Shown piece after piece: positions 39,374-47,026 of a DNA stretch of 64,000 bases (its first letter is position 1; the number at the start of each line of letters is the position of its first letter). The translations under genes were made by a program, and so were the position numbers. The stretch comes from Collinsella sp944321445 (GTDB lineage Bacteria; Actinomycetota; Coriobacteriia; Coriobacteriales; Coriobacteriaceae): NCBI RefSeq assembly GCF_030371825.1, contig NZ_JAUDDM010000003.1; one strand, given 5' to 3'. Below the pieces are notes generated by a model, which saw only the letters and a program-made list of their open reading frames with translations, had not been told where the DNA came from and made no database searches.

Positions 39374-41374
39374 CTAGGCACGGAAGCGAACGACCTCGGT
39401 CGTGCCCGCTTCGGCATCCATGCCGGTTTCGAACTCGAAATCGGTCGCCTTCGCCGTTGCCGCCACGATGAAAGCCGTGGTGGCGGGATGACCTGCGGCT
39501 GCAATCTTCTCGGTAGAGAAGGTGAGCAGCGGCTCGCCCGCTTTCACGCGGTCGCCCTGCTTCACGTGACAGGTGAAGCCCTCGCCGCCCATGGCGACCG
39601 TATCGATGCCCACGTGGATGAGCAGCTCGACGCCGTTGTCGAGCATGAGGCCCACGGCGTGGTTGGACTCGGGCATGGTCACCGTGACGGTGGCGTCGGC
39701 GGGCGCCACGACGGTATCGCCCGTAGGCTCGATGCACACGCCGTCACCCATGCACTTGCTGGAAAAGACGGGGTCGGGCATCTCGGTAATGGGCTTCACG
39801 GTGCCGGACAGCGGGGCCACCAGGACCTGCGGGGACGCGTTGACGGCGTCGGTTTCGGGCTCGACGGCGGGATCGGCAGCGGTTGCCGGGGCGGCAGACT
39901 TGGCCTCGATGGCGGACAGACCGCGGTCCTCGGGTGCCAGCTGGCGCTTGCCCACGATCATCGTCAGCACAAAGGGCACCACGATGGCGATGGCCATGCA
40001 CAGGGCGAACACGGCCCAATACTCGAACATGATGGACAGGATGCCGGGGATGCCGCCGACGCCGATGGAGAGCGCCTTCACGGAAAGACCGGTGCAGACC
40101 ATGGCGGCGCAGGCGGAGCCGATCATGCCGCAGAGCAGCGGGAACTTGTACTTGAGGTTCACACCGAAGAGCGCCGGCTCGGTGACGCCCAGGTAGCACG
40201 ACACGCATGCGGGAATGTTCACCTGCTGGGCGCGCTCGTTGTTCTTCTGCAGCACGATCATGGCGAGCACGGCGGAGCCCTGGGCGATGTTGGACAGCGC
40301 GATCATGGGCCACAGGGTCGTGTAGCCAAGGTTGTTGACGAGCTGGGTGTCGATAGCGTTAGTCATGTGGTGCAGGCCGGTCATGACAAGCGGCGCGTAC
40401 AGGGCGCCGAACAGCGCGGCAAAGACAACACGGAAGCTGGAGGACAGGCCCGCGTTCACCACGTTGGCAATGGCGTCACCGATGGCCCAGCCGATGGGAC
40501 CCACGACCAGGTGCGCGATGAACACTGCGGGCACGAGCGACATGAACGGTACGACGATCATGCGCACGACCTCGGGGCACACCTTGGTGAAAAACTTCTC
40601 TAGGTACACGAGGACGAAGGCGGCAAGCAGCGACGCGATGACCTGACCCTGGTAGCCGGTGCCCACAAACGAGTAGAAGCCGAAATCGTAGGTGTGCGCG
40701 GCGATGTCCTCAGGCGTGGCGGTGGCGACGCTGAAGCCGTTCAGCAGCTGCGGGCTCACGAGCGTAAGACCGAGGATGATGCCGAGGATGGGCGTGGTGC
40801 CCATCTTGCGCGTGACCGACCAGCAGATGCCGACCGGCAGCATGTGGAACACGGCCTCGCCGATGACCCACAGGAAGCTGTACATGCCCATCCAGAACGT
40901 GGACATATCGGCAATGGAAAGCGTGCCGTGCTCGAGGTCGAAGGCACCGGCGTCGTTGAAGAAGTTGACCTCGCCGATGATGTTGCGGAAGCCCAGGATG
41001 AGACCGCCGCAGATGAGCGCGGGGATGAGCGGCGCGAAGATCTCTCCGAGCACGCCCATTGCGCGCTGCAGCGGGTTCTGGTTGGCACCCGCCGCGGCCT
41101 TGGCGGCCTCCTTGGACACGCCCTCGATGCCGGAAACCTTGGTGAATTCCTGGTAGAAGTCGGCCACGTCGTTGCCGATGATGACCTGGAACTGTCCCGC
41201 CTGCGTGAACGTGCCCTTGGCCGCCGGCAGGTCCTCAATCGCCTTGACGTCGGCTTTTCCCTCGTCGACAAGCACGAAACGCATGCGCGTCATGCAGTGG
41301 GTGACGGCGGAGATGTTCTCTTTGCCGCCCACGAGTTCGAGGAGGCGTGCCGCATCCTCCGTGTACTTTGCCAT
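39374..41374 (-). CDS. treP: PTS trehalose transporter subunit IIBCA
   Basis: 666-residue fused permease. The IIB domain has Cys27 in VTHCMTRMRF, the IIC domain with about ten helices spans about residues 105-450, and a C-terminal IIA domain (about 510-666) carries His587 in LLIHVGIDTVAM. Having its own IIA it can phosphorylate sugar with only EI and HPr. Substrate trehalose is inferred from treC and the TreR-like operators. The upstream region has two ACTTATTTGAATAAGT sites. GGAAGGGG lies before the ATG. Confidence 0.9.
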   Translation of the reverse strand: MAKYTEDAARLLELVGGKENISAVTHCMTRMRFVLVDEGKADVKAIEDLPAAKGTFTQAGQFQVIIGNDVADFYQEFTKVSGIEGVSKEAAKAAAGANQNPLQRAMGVLGEIFAPLIPALICGGLILGFRNIIGEVNFFNDAGAFDLEHGTLSIADMSTFWMGMYSFLWVIGEAVFHMLPVGICWSVTRKMGTTPILGIILGLTLVSPQLLNGFSVATATPEDIAAHTYDFGFYSFVGTGYQGQVIASLLAAFVLVYLEKFFTKVCPEVVRMIVVPFMSLVPAVFIAHLVVGPIGWAIGDAIANVVNAGLSSSFRVVFAALFGALYAPLVMTGLHHMTNAIDTQLVNNLGYTTLWPMIALSNIAQGSAVLAMIVLQKNNERAQQVNIPACVSCYLGVTEPALFGVNLKYKFPLLCGMIGSACAAMVCTGLSVKALSIGVGGIPGILSIMFEYWAVFALCMAIAIVVPFVLTMIVGKRQLAPEDRGLSAIEAKSAAPATAADPAVEPETDAVNASPQVLVAPLSGTVKPITEMPDPVFSSKCMGDGVCIEPTGDTVVAPADATVTVTMPESNHAVGLMLDNGVELLIHVGIDTVAMGGEGFTCHVKQGDRVKAGEPLLTFSTEKIAAAGHPATTAFIVAATAKATDFEFETGMDAEAGTTEVVRFRA

Positions 41375-41404
41375 GTAGATACCCCTTCCATCCTTTCGTG
41401 GCAG

Positions 41405-41420
41405 ACTTATTTGAATAAGT
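41405..41420. promoter_or_regulatory. TreR/GntR-type operator 1
   Basis: ACTTATTTGAATAAGT, arms ACTTATT/AATAAGT with a 2-bp centre, 31 bp upstream of the trehalose PTS start. An identical copy occurs at 41453-41468, 48 bp away. Confidence 0.8.
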
Positions 41421-41452
41421 TACTGGCGCTAGTCTACGCCTGGGGTTGACAT

Positions 41453-41468
41453 ACTTATTTGAATAAGT
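41453..41468. promoter_or_regulatory. TreR/GntR-type operator 2
   Basis: Second identical ACTTATTTGAATAAGT copy; TTGACA overlaps its edge at 41447-41452, so it may cover a promoter. The pair fits looping or cooperative repression by the GntR protein encoded at 41841. Confidence 0.8.
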
Positions 41469-41557
41469 TTACTGCCACTGCGAACGGTCGATTTTCGCCG
41501 GCGAACGGCAGGCGACGCGCTGCCCCAGAAGAGGGCTTCTTCATGCAGTACGTGGCC

Positions 41558-41744
41558 CTAGACAAATGTGGTCGATATGCATTTTCTCAACGGTTCTCAA
41601 GGTCGCTATCGGGCAGAAAAGAAACCCTAGGAGCTCGCTGAAACCGGTTTCAGCGAGCTGGAAGATCCCTCCGACGGCTTCCTGCGCCTTGCCGTGCAGA
41701 TGATTGGCCCTCAGGAAAATGCATATCGACCACATTTGTCTAGG
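41558..41744. repeat. Long inverted-repeat element 3
   Basis: 29-bp perfect arms (41558-41586 and 41716-41744; outer end CTAGACAAATGTGG) enclose 129 bp. The centre contains a perfect 28-bp palindrome at 41632-41659 (AGCTCGCTGAAACC and complement). It occupies most of the space between the divergent trehalose PTS and regulator genes; no gene is visible in it. Confidence 0.88.
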
Positions 41745-41787
41745 AGCGAAGATGTCGAAGGCCCCTCGGACAATTTGGCGTCATATA

Positions 41788-41803
41788 ACTCATGTGAATA
41801 AGC
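41788..41803. promoter_or_regulatory. Degenerate TreR/GntR operator before the regulator gene
   Basis: ACTCATGTGAATAAGC resembles the two upstream operators with several changes, 38 bp before the regulator start. It would allow autoregulation. Confidence 0.55.
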
Positions 41804-41840
41804 TATGATGCGGGTGACGACGACCGACAAGGAGGCGCAC

Positions 41841-42563
41841 ATGAAGGCGCGCTACGACGCGATTTACCGCGACATTCGTGCGAGCATCGAGGATGGCACC
41901 TATCCGTATCAGGAGTTTCTGCCCTCCGAGGCGGAGCTGGTACAGAAGTACTCCTGCTCGCACAACACGCTGCGCCGCGCCCTCGCCCTTCTGCGCGAGC
42001 AAGGCTTCGTCCAGCCGGTGCATGGCAAGGGCGTGCGCGTCATCCATCGCGAGGCGGAACGCACCACCTTTGCCATCGGCGAAATCGAATCGTTCCGCGA
42101 GGTAGGCAAACGCTCGCACGTCGCAACAGAAACCATCGTGCTCGCGCTCGAGCACATCACTGCTACGCCCGAGACCGCCCGCGCTACGGGGTTCGAGGAA
42201 GGCATCGACCTCACCTCGGTCGAGCGCGTGCGCCGCATCGGCGGCGAGTGTCTCATCCGCGACCGCAACCTGTTCCGCACCGACTCGGTTCCCGGCATCA
42301 CGAAAGAGATCGCCGAACGCTCCATCTACGAGTACATCGAGGGCGACTTGGGTCTGCGCATCGCCATGAGCAAACGCACCATCACCGGCGAACGCGCGAC
42401 CGCGCGCGACCGCGAGGTGCTCGACCTCGACGACGTCGACTATCTCGCCGTCGTTTCAAGCCAGACCTTCGACACCCAGGGCATCCTCATCGAGTGCACC
42501 GAGAGCCGCCATCGCCTGGACCACTTCTGCTTCCGCGACACCGCCGTCCGCCAGAAGGTGTAG
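41841..42563 (+). CDS. treR: GntR family regulator, TreR-like
   Basis: 240-residue regulator: N-terminal winged helix (YDAIYRDIRASIEDGTYPYQ, SCSHNTLRRALALLREQGFV) and a C-terminal UTRA ligand domain (about 95-235). It is divergent from the trehalose PTS with matching palindromes between, so it most likely represses the trehalose genes and responds to trehalose 6-phosphate. AAGGAGG lies before the ATG at 41841, which starts exactly at HTH homology. Confidence 0.88.
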   Translation: MKARYDAIYRDIRASIEDGTYPYQEFLPSEAELVQKYSCSHNTLRRALALLREQGFVQPVHGKGVRVIHREAERTTFAIGEIESFREVGKRSHVATETIVLALEHITATPETARATGFEEGIDLTSVERVRRIGGECLIRDRNLFRTDSVPGITKEIAERSIYEYIEGDLGLRIAMSKRTITGERATARDREVLDLDDVDYLAVVSSQTFDTQGILIECTESRHRLDHFCFRDTAVRQKV

Positions 42564-42594
42564 GACGCACTTCTCCCCTGGGGAGAAGTGCGTC
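42564..42594 (+). terminator. CACTTCTCCCC-family palindrome after treR
   Basis: GACGCACTTCTCCCC, one T, and the exact complement form a 31-bp palindrome starting right after the stop codon. Its core is shared with 46596-46630. It has no U tract, so termination is likely but not certain. Confidence 0.65.
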
Positions 42595-42644
42595 ATCCTG
42601 TGCGACAATGGACCCGTATCGTGCTAGCACTGGAGGGAGGGGTC

Positions 42645-43454
42645 ATGAATCCGCCTGTTGGGGAACGTAGCACCATTCGGCACTTCAGCCTTATGAACTC
42701 CCTGCTCGCCGTGCTCAACGCAAGCCCGCACGACTCGACGGAAAGCGTGCTCGCGCGGTACTTTCTCAAGCATTTCGACCATCTTGACCAGCTGAACGTC
42801 TACGACGTCGCCAACGAGTGCTTCACCTCGCGCTCCGGCATCCGGCGCTTTTGCCAGTCCATTGGGCTCGACAACTTCTCGGACCTCAAGTCCTATGCAT
42901 GGGAGTGGGAGCGGCATCGCAACCAGTTCGTGACCTATGCGGCGCACGAAGATTACCGCCGCTACCTTGCAGACGCCATCGAGAAGACCATCCGGCAGGT
43001 CAATCGTGTCGTGACCGACGAATTCCTCGACGAGCTCGCGCGTCTACTGCATCGCGCGAAGCACGTGGTGATCCTCACTTCGGACTTTTCGAGCATGTCG
43101 ATTCGTCAGTTCCAGCAGTCGATGCTCTATCTGCGCAAAATCGTCCACATCATCACTGATTCGACCGGCGATGTGGCCCAGCTCGAGGCGCTGGGCCCGC
43201 GCGACGCCCTCATCGTCGTGTCGGAACACGGCAACTACGCGCGCGCCGTGCAGACGGCGCTGCCCCATGCGACCGTGCCGCGCGCCCTCATCACCGTCGA
43301 CGCGCCCTACGACCTCATAGCCGCATTCGACTACGCGCTGCGCCTCTCGAGCGAACCCGAGGCGCCAGGCAGGACGGCATACGCCCAGTACGGCCTCACC
43401 TACGTGTTCGATCTGCTGTACAACCGCTATTACCGTCTGTTCGAAGTGGCGTGA
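42645..43454 (+). CDS. RpiR family transcriptional regulator
   Basis: 269-residue regulator with an HTH_6-like domain (LNVYDVANECFTSRSGIRRF) and a SIS domain (KHVVILTSDFSSMSIRQFQ, DALIVVSEHGNYARAVQTAL). It precedes the beta-glucoside PTS and 6-phospho-beta-glucosidase genes on the same strand, which it probably controls in response to a sugar phosphate. GGAGGGAGGGG precedes the start at 42645. Confidence 0.86.
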   Translation: MNPPVGERSTIRHFSLMNSLLAVLNASPHDSTESVLARYFLKHFDHLDQLNVYDVANECFTSRSGIRRFCQSIGLDNFSDLKSYAWEWERHRNQFVTYAAHEDYRRYLADAIEKTIRQVNRVVTDEFLDELARLLHRAKHVVILTSDFSSMSIRQFQQSMLYLRKIVHIITDSTGDVAQLEALGPRDALIVVSEHGNYARAVQTALPHATVPRALITVDAPYDLIAAFDYALRLSSEPEAPGRTAYAQYGLTYVFDLLYNRYYRLFEVA

Positions 43455-43592
43455 AAAAACCTCTGTCCCGATTTCGCGCTATGCAGGGTCCAAAACTTGA
43501 ACCCCATGCGCCACGGCAAACACCGTACGATTGCAGCCAACAGCAACGCGCGCTGCATTCGTACGGTTCCGCCCTCATGGAAGAAGGTTCCC

Positions 43593-44984
43593 GTGGCTAA
43601 AAAAGACTACGCGGCGATGTGCGCCGCGATCATCGGCGCTTGCGGCGGCAAGGAGAACATCGCCGGCGTCTCCCACTGCATGACGCGCCTGCGCCTCCAG
43701 CTGAAAAACACCACCCTGCTTGACCAGGACGCCGCTAAGAAGGTCCCCGGCGTGCTGTCCCTCGTCGTTCAAAACGGTGAGCACCAGTTCGTCATCGGTC
43801 AGGACGTCCCCTCGCTCTACGAGGAGTTCCTCAAGGTCGACGGCATCACCGCCGGCGGCTCCGTGGAGGACGCCGAGGCGCTGAAAGCCGATACCCAGGG
43901 CAAGAAGGGCGATGTGCTCCAGGCGATCCTGTCGTTCCTCGGCGGCACGTTCTCGCCCGTCATCCCCGTCATCATCGCCGGCGGCCTTATGGGTGCCGTG
44001 CTGTCGCTGCTCACGAACCTCTTTGGTGTGTCATCCGAAAGCGGCACCTATCAGGTTATCTCCTTCATCAACCAGGCGACGTTTTGGTTCCTGCCGGTCT
44101 TCATCGGCTTCTCGGCAGCCCAGCGCCTGAAGTCCAACGGCTTTCTCGGTGCGTTCCTCGGTGCCGTGCTGCTGTTCTACACCATGAACATGCCGGAGGA
44201 TGTCGCACTCGACTTCATCGGCATCCCGGTAGCGCAGGTGAGCTACAACTCCACGGTCTTCCCCGTCATCCTGGGCGTTCTGCTCATGAGCGTGGTCTAC
44301 CGCTTCCTGCAGAAGGCGCTGCCCGAGGTGCTGCGCACCGTCTTTGTGCCGCTGTTCACCATGATCGTGACCGTGCCCGTGACGCTCATCGTGCTCGGTC
44401 CCATCGGCTACACCGTGGGCGAGGGCCTGGCCAACGTCCTGCTCGCTATCTACCACGCTTGCCCGCCCGTGGCCGTCGCCTTCGTGGGCTGCTTCACCCC
44501 GTTCCTCGTGTTCTTCGGCATGAACAACGCCCTGTACCCGCTGCAGTTCATCCTCATGTCCGAGGTCGGATCCGACCCGCTCATCTGCGCCGGCATGGTC
44601 GCCGCGAACATGGCCGTCGCGGGCGCCTGCTTCGCCGCGTCGCGCGTTGAGAAGAACCTCGACGACAAATCCGTGGCCGTGAGCGCCGGCGTGACCGCCC
44701 TGTGCTCCGTGACCGAACCCGGCGTGTACGGCGTACTGTTCACCAAGCGCTTCCCGCTCATCGGTGCCATGGTCGGCGGCGGTATCGGCGGCATCATCGC
44801 CGGCCTCACCGGCATGACGCAGTACGTCATCACCGCCTGCAGCTTCATCGCCTTCCCGGCCTATATCAACCCGGACGGCTCCTTCACCAACCTGTGGCTC
44901 GCGCTCGGCGTCATGGCAATCTCGGTCGTCGTCGGCTTCATCGCGACGCTCGCCGCCAGCAAGCGCTTCGCCACGGCCGAATAG
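43593..44984 (+). CDS. PTS beta-glucoside-type transporter subunit IIBC
   Basis: 463-residue permease with an N-terminal IIB domain (Cys29 in VSHCMTRLRLQ) and a IIC membrane domain of about ten helices. No IIA domain is fused; IIA from the trehalose permease could serve. GTG at 43593 was chosen as start after GAAGAAGG, since the IIB homology begins there. The following gene is a family 1 6-phospho-glycosidase, so the substrate is probably a beta-glucoside such as cellobiose, salicin or arbutin. Confidence 0.87.
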   Translation: MAKKDYAAMCAAIIGACGGKENIAGVSHCMTRLRLQLKNTTLLDQDAAKKVPGVLSLVVQNGEHQFVIGQDVPSLYEEFLKVDGITAGGSVEDAEALKADTQGKKGDVLQAILSFLGGTFSPVIPVIIAGGLMGAVLSLLTNLFGVSSESGTYQVISFINQATFWFLPVFIGFSAAQRLKSNGFLGAFLGAVLLFYTMNMPEDVALDFIGIPVAQVSYNSTVFPVILGVLLMSVVYRFLQKALPEVLRTVFVPLFTMIVTVPVTLIVLGPIGYTVGEGLANVLLAIYHACPPVAVAFVGCFTPFLVFFGMNNALYPLQFILMSEVGSDPLICAGMVAANMAVAGACFAASRVEKNLDDKSVAVSAGVTALCSVTEPGVYGVLFTKRFPLIGAMVGGGIGGIIAGLTGMTQYVITACSFIAFPAYINPDGSFTNLWLALGVMAISVVVGFIATLAASKRFATAE

Positions 44985-45128
44985 CCGGTACAGGCGGGCG
45001 GCACGCCGTCGCGATTCCTCCCATCCGTCGCGATTCCTTCCTTATGCAAGCGCTACGCCGTCCGCCTTACCACGGCGGCCCGGCAGGCCCGGGTCGCCGC
45101 TTTCCGCGACACAACCGAAGGAGCAACC

Positions 45129-46583
45129 ATGAGCTATACCACCACCGCCTTCCCCGACGGTTTTCTGTGGGGAGCCTCCACGAGCGCCTACCAGGTTGAA
45201 GGCGCCGCGTACGAGGACGGCAAGAAGGCGTCCCAGCAAGACATCATCAACCAGAACAACTACCGCGAGCGCGGCTTTGCCACCGCTGAGGTCACAAGCG
45301 ACCACTACCACCACTTCCGCGAGGACGTGGCCCTCATGGCCGAGATGGGCCTCAAGGCGTACCGCTTTTCCATTGCCTGGAGCCGCGTGATCCCCGACGG
45401 CACGGGCGCGGTGAACCCCGCGGGCCTCAAGTTCTACCACGACCTCATCGACGAGCTGCTCGCCCACGACATTGAGCCTATCGTGACGCTCTACCACTAC
45501 GACCTGCCCTGGGCGCTCGTGGAGCGCTACGGCGGCTGGATCTCGCGCCAGGTGGTCGACGACTTCGAGGCATACGCGCGTCTGATCATCACCGAGTTTC
45601 GCGACCAGGTGAAGTACTGGACGACCATCAACGAGCAGAGCATCATCGTCCAGTACTGGACGCAGAAGTGCTACATCCCCGAGGAGTATCGCGGCGACAA
45701 CCAGCTGCGCTACCAGATCAACCATCACATGAACCTCGCGCACGCCATCGCGTGCAACCTGGTGCACGAGCTCGTGCCCGGCGGCATGGTGGGCTCGGTG
45801 ATTGGCTACTCCCCCATCTATCCGCTGACCGCGCGCGCCGAGGACGTCATGGCAGCGCAGAACGCGCACGACCTGCGCAACGGGTATTACCTGGACATCT
45901 ACTTCAAGGGGAAGTACACCGATTCGGCCATGGCCTACCTGGAGCGCCACGGGCTTGCGCCCAAGATCGAGCCGGGCGACATGGAGCTCATCGCGAGCGG
46001 GACTTCGGACATGCTGGGTATCAACTACTACGCGAGCGAGTGCGCAAAGGCCTGCCCCGATGACGGCACGCGCGAGATGCGCTGGAACGGCGTGAACCTC
46101 ACCGGCAAGAAGGGCGACATCAGCGGCTTCGAGACGCACCCGGGCTTTTACGAGATGTGCAAAAACCCGCTGCTCGACACGAACGACTGGGACTGGGCCA
46201 TCGACCCGGTGGGTCTAGAGTACCTGCTGCGCGACATCTGGATGCGCTACGGCAAACCCCTCATGGTGTGCGAAAACGGCCTGGGTGCCTTCGACACGCT
46301 CGAAGCAGACGGCACGGTGCACGACCCGTACCGCATCGATTACCTGGAGCGCCACATCGCCGCCATGAAGCGCGCCATGGACTACGGCGTGCAGATGCTC
46401 GCCTACTGCCCGTGGTCGGCGCTTGATTTGCTCTCCACGAGCAACGGCGTGAAGAAGCGCTACGGCTTCATCTACGTCGACCGCACCGACGACGACCCGC
46501 GCGCGTGCCGCCGCTACCGCAAGGACTCCTTCGCCTGGTACCGCGACGTCATCGCGCGCAATGGAGCCGGCCTCACCCTGTAA
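45129..46583 (+). CDS. bglA: 6-phospho-beta-glucosidase (GH1)
   Basis: 484-residue family 1 glycosidase that hydrolyses phosphorylated beta-glucosides delivered by the PTS. The acid/base is Glu169 in TTINEQS and the nucleophile Glu382 in VCENGLG; the N-terminal FLWGASTSAYQVEGA is the GH1 signature. It follows the IIBC gene after 144 bp with AAGGAGCAACC before the ATG, and it ends in a long palindromic terminator-like repeat. Confidence 0.93.
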   Translation: MSYTTTAFPDGFLWGASTSAYQVEGAAYEDGKKASQQDIINQNNYRERGFATAEVTSDHYHHFREDVALMAEMGLKAYRFSIAWSRVIPDGTGAVNPAGLKFYHDLIDELLAHDIEPIVTLYHYDLPWALVERYGGWISRQVVDDFEAYARLIITEFRDQVKYWTTINEQSIIVQYWTQKCYIPEEYRGDNQLRYQINHHMNLAHAIACNLVHELVPGGMVGSVIGYSPIYPLTARAEDVMAAQNAHDLRNGYYLDIYFKGKYTDSAMAYLERHGLAPKIEPGDMELIASGTSDMLGINYYASECAKACPDDGTREMRWNGVNLTGKKGDISGFETHPGFYEMCKNPLLDTNDWDWAIDPVGLEYLLRDIWMRYGKPLMVCENGLGAFDTLEADGTVHDPYRIDYLERHIAAMKRAMDYGVQMLAYCPWSALDLLSTSNGVKKRYGFIYVDRTDDDPRACRRYRKDSFAWYRDVIARNGAGLTL

Positions 46584-46595
46584 CGACACGAAAGA

Positions 46596-46630
46596 TGGAT
46601 GCACTTCTCCCCTGGGGAGAAGTGCATCCA
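46596..46630 (+). terminator. CACTTCTCCCC-family palindrome after bglA
   Basis: Perfect 17-bp arms around one T (TGGATGCACTTCTCCCC and complement), 12 bp past the bglA stop codon. The core equals that at 42564-42594. Likely terminator or mRNA end stabiliser. Confidence 0.7.
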
Positions 46631-46640
46631 ATGCCGAAGG

Positions 46641-46857
46641 CAGGACGCAGCAGCCTATCTGCTTCGCCCCAAGTCATGCGCTGCAAAAAGTCGGGACTTT
46701 GGACGGTTTTTTAGACGCGCGACTATACCGGCGCCCTTTTGACCTCGATGTTTTCGCAGGTCCAGCGACCGCCGATATGGACCCGGGCAGAAAAAGACGT
46801 CCAAAGTCCCGACTTTTTGCACGGCAAGATCGCAAGTTTGGGGACAGGCCCCGAACT
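46641..46857. repeat. Composite inverted-repeat element, copy 2
   Basis: Second copy of the element at 37366-37593. The core at 46681-46821 has inverted ends CTGCAAAAAGTCGGGACT and AGTCCCGACTTTTTGCA; the centre again has CCTCGATGTTTTCGCAGG. It is followed by the palindrome-like GCAAGTTTGGGGACAGGCCC. Both strands are open in several frames, but only because the DNA is repeated. Confidence 0.88.
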
Positions 46858-46867
46858 TGCAGAACGA

Positions 46868-46906
46868 AAACGGCCGGCTGAGGTGGTGTGCCTCAGCCGG
46901 CCGTTT
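46868..46906 (-). terminator. Intrinsic terminator after aspS
   Basis: On the minus strand AAACGGCCGGCTGAGG, a 7-nt loop and CCTCAGCCGGCCGTTT form a 16-bp perfect stem followed by TTTC. It lies about 120 bp past the aspS stop codon. Confidence 0.85.
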
Positions 46907-47026
46907 ACGGCTTTCCCAGGTACCCGAGATTTGCCCGAAAGAGGAGGGAGCACGCCTTAAGGGCGGCAACCGACGATTGAGAGCGAAGGACGAGTGCCTG
47001 GGGAAGCCGGACGGGTTGAGGGGAGC

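Noticed and set aside
46655..46969. Small proteins inside the composite repeats (also 37398-37625)
   Set aside because: Open frames exist on both strands only because the DNA element is repeated; no ribosome binding sites and several frames equally open.
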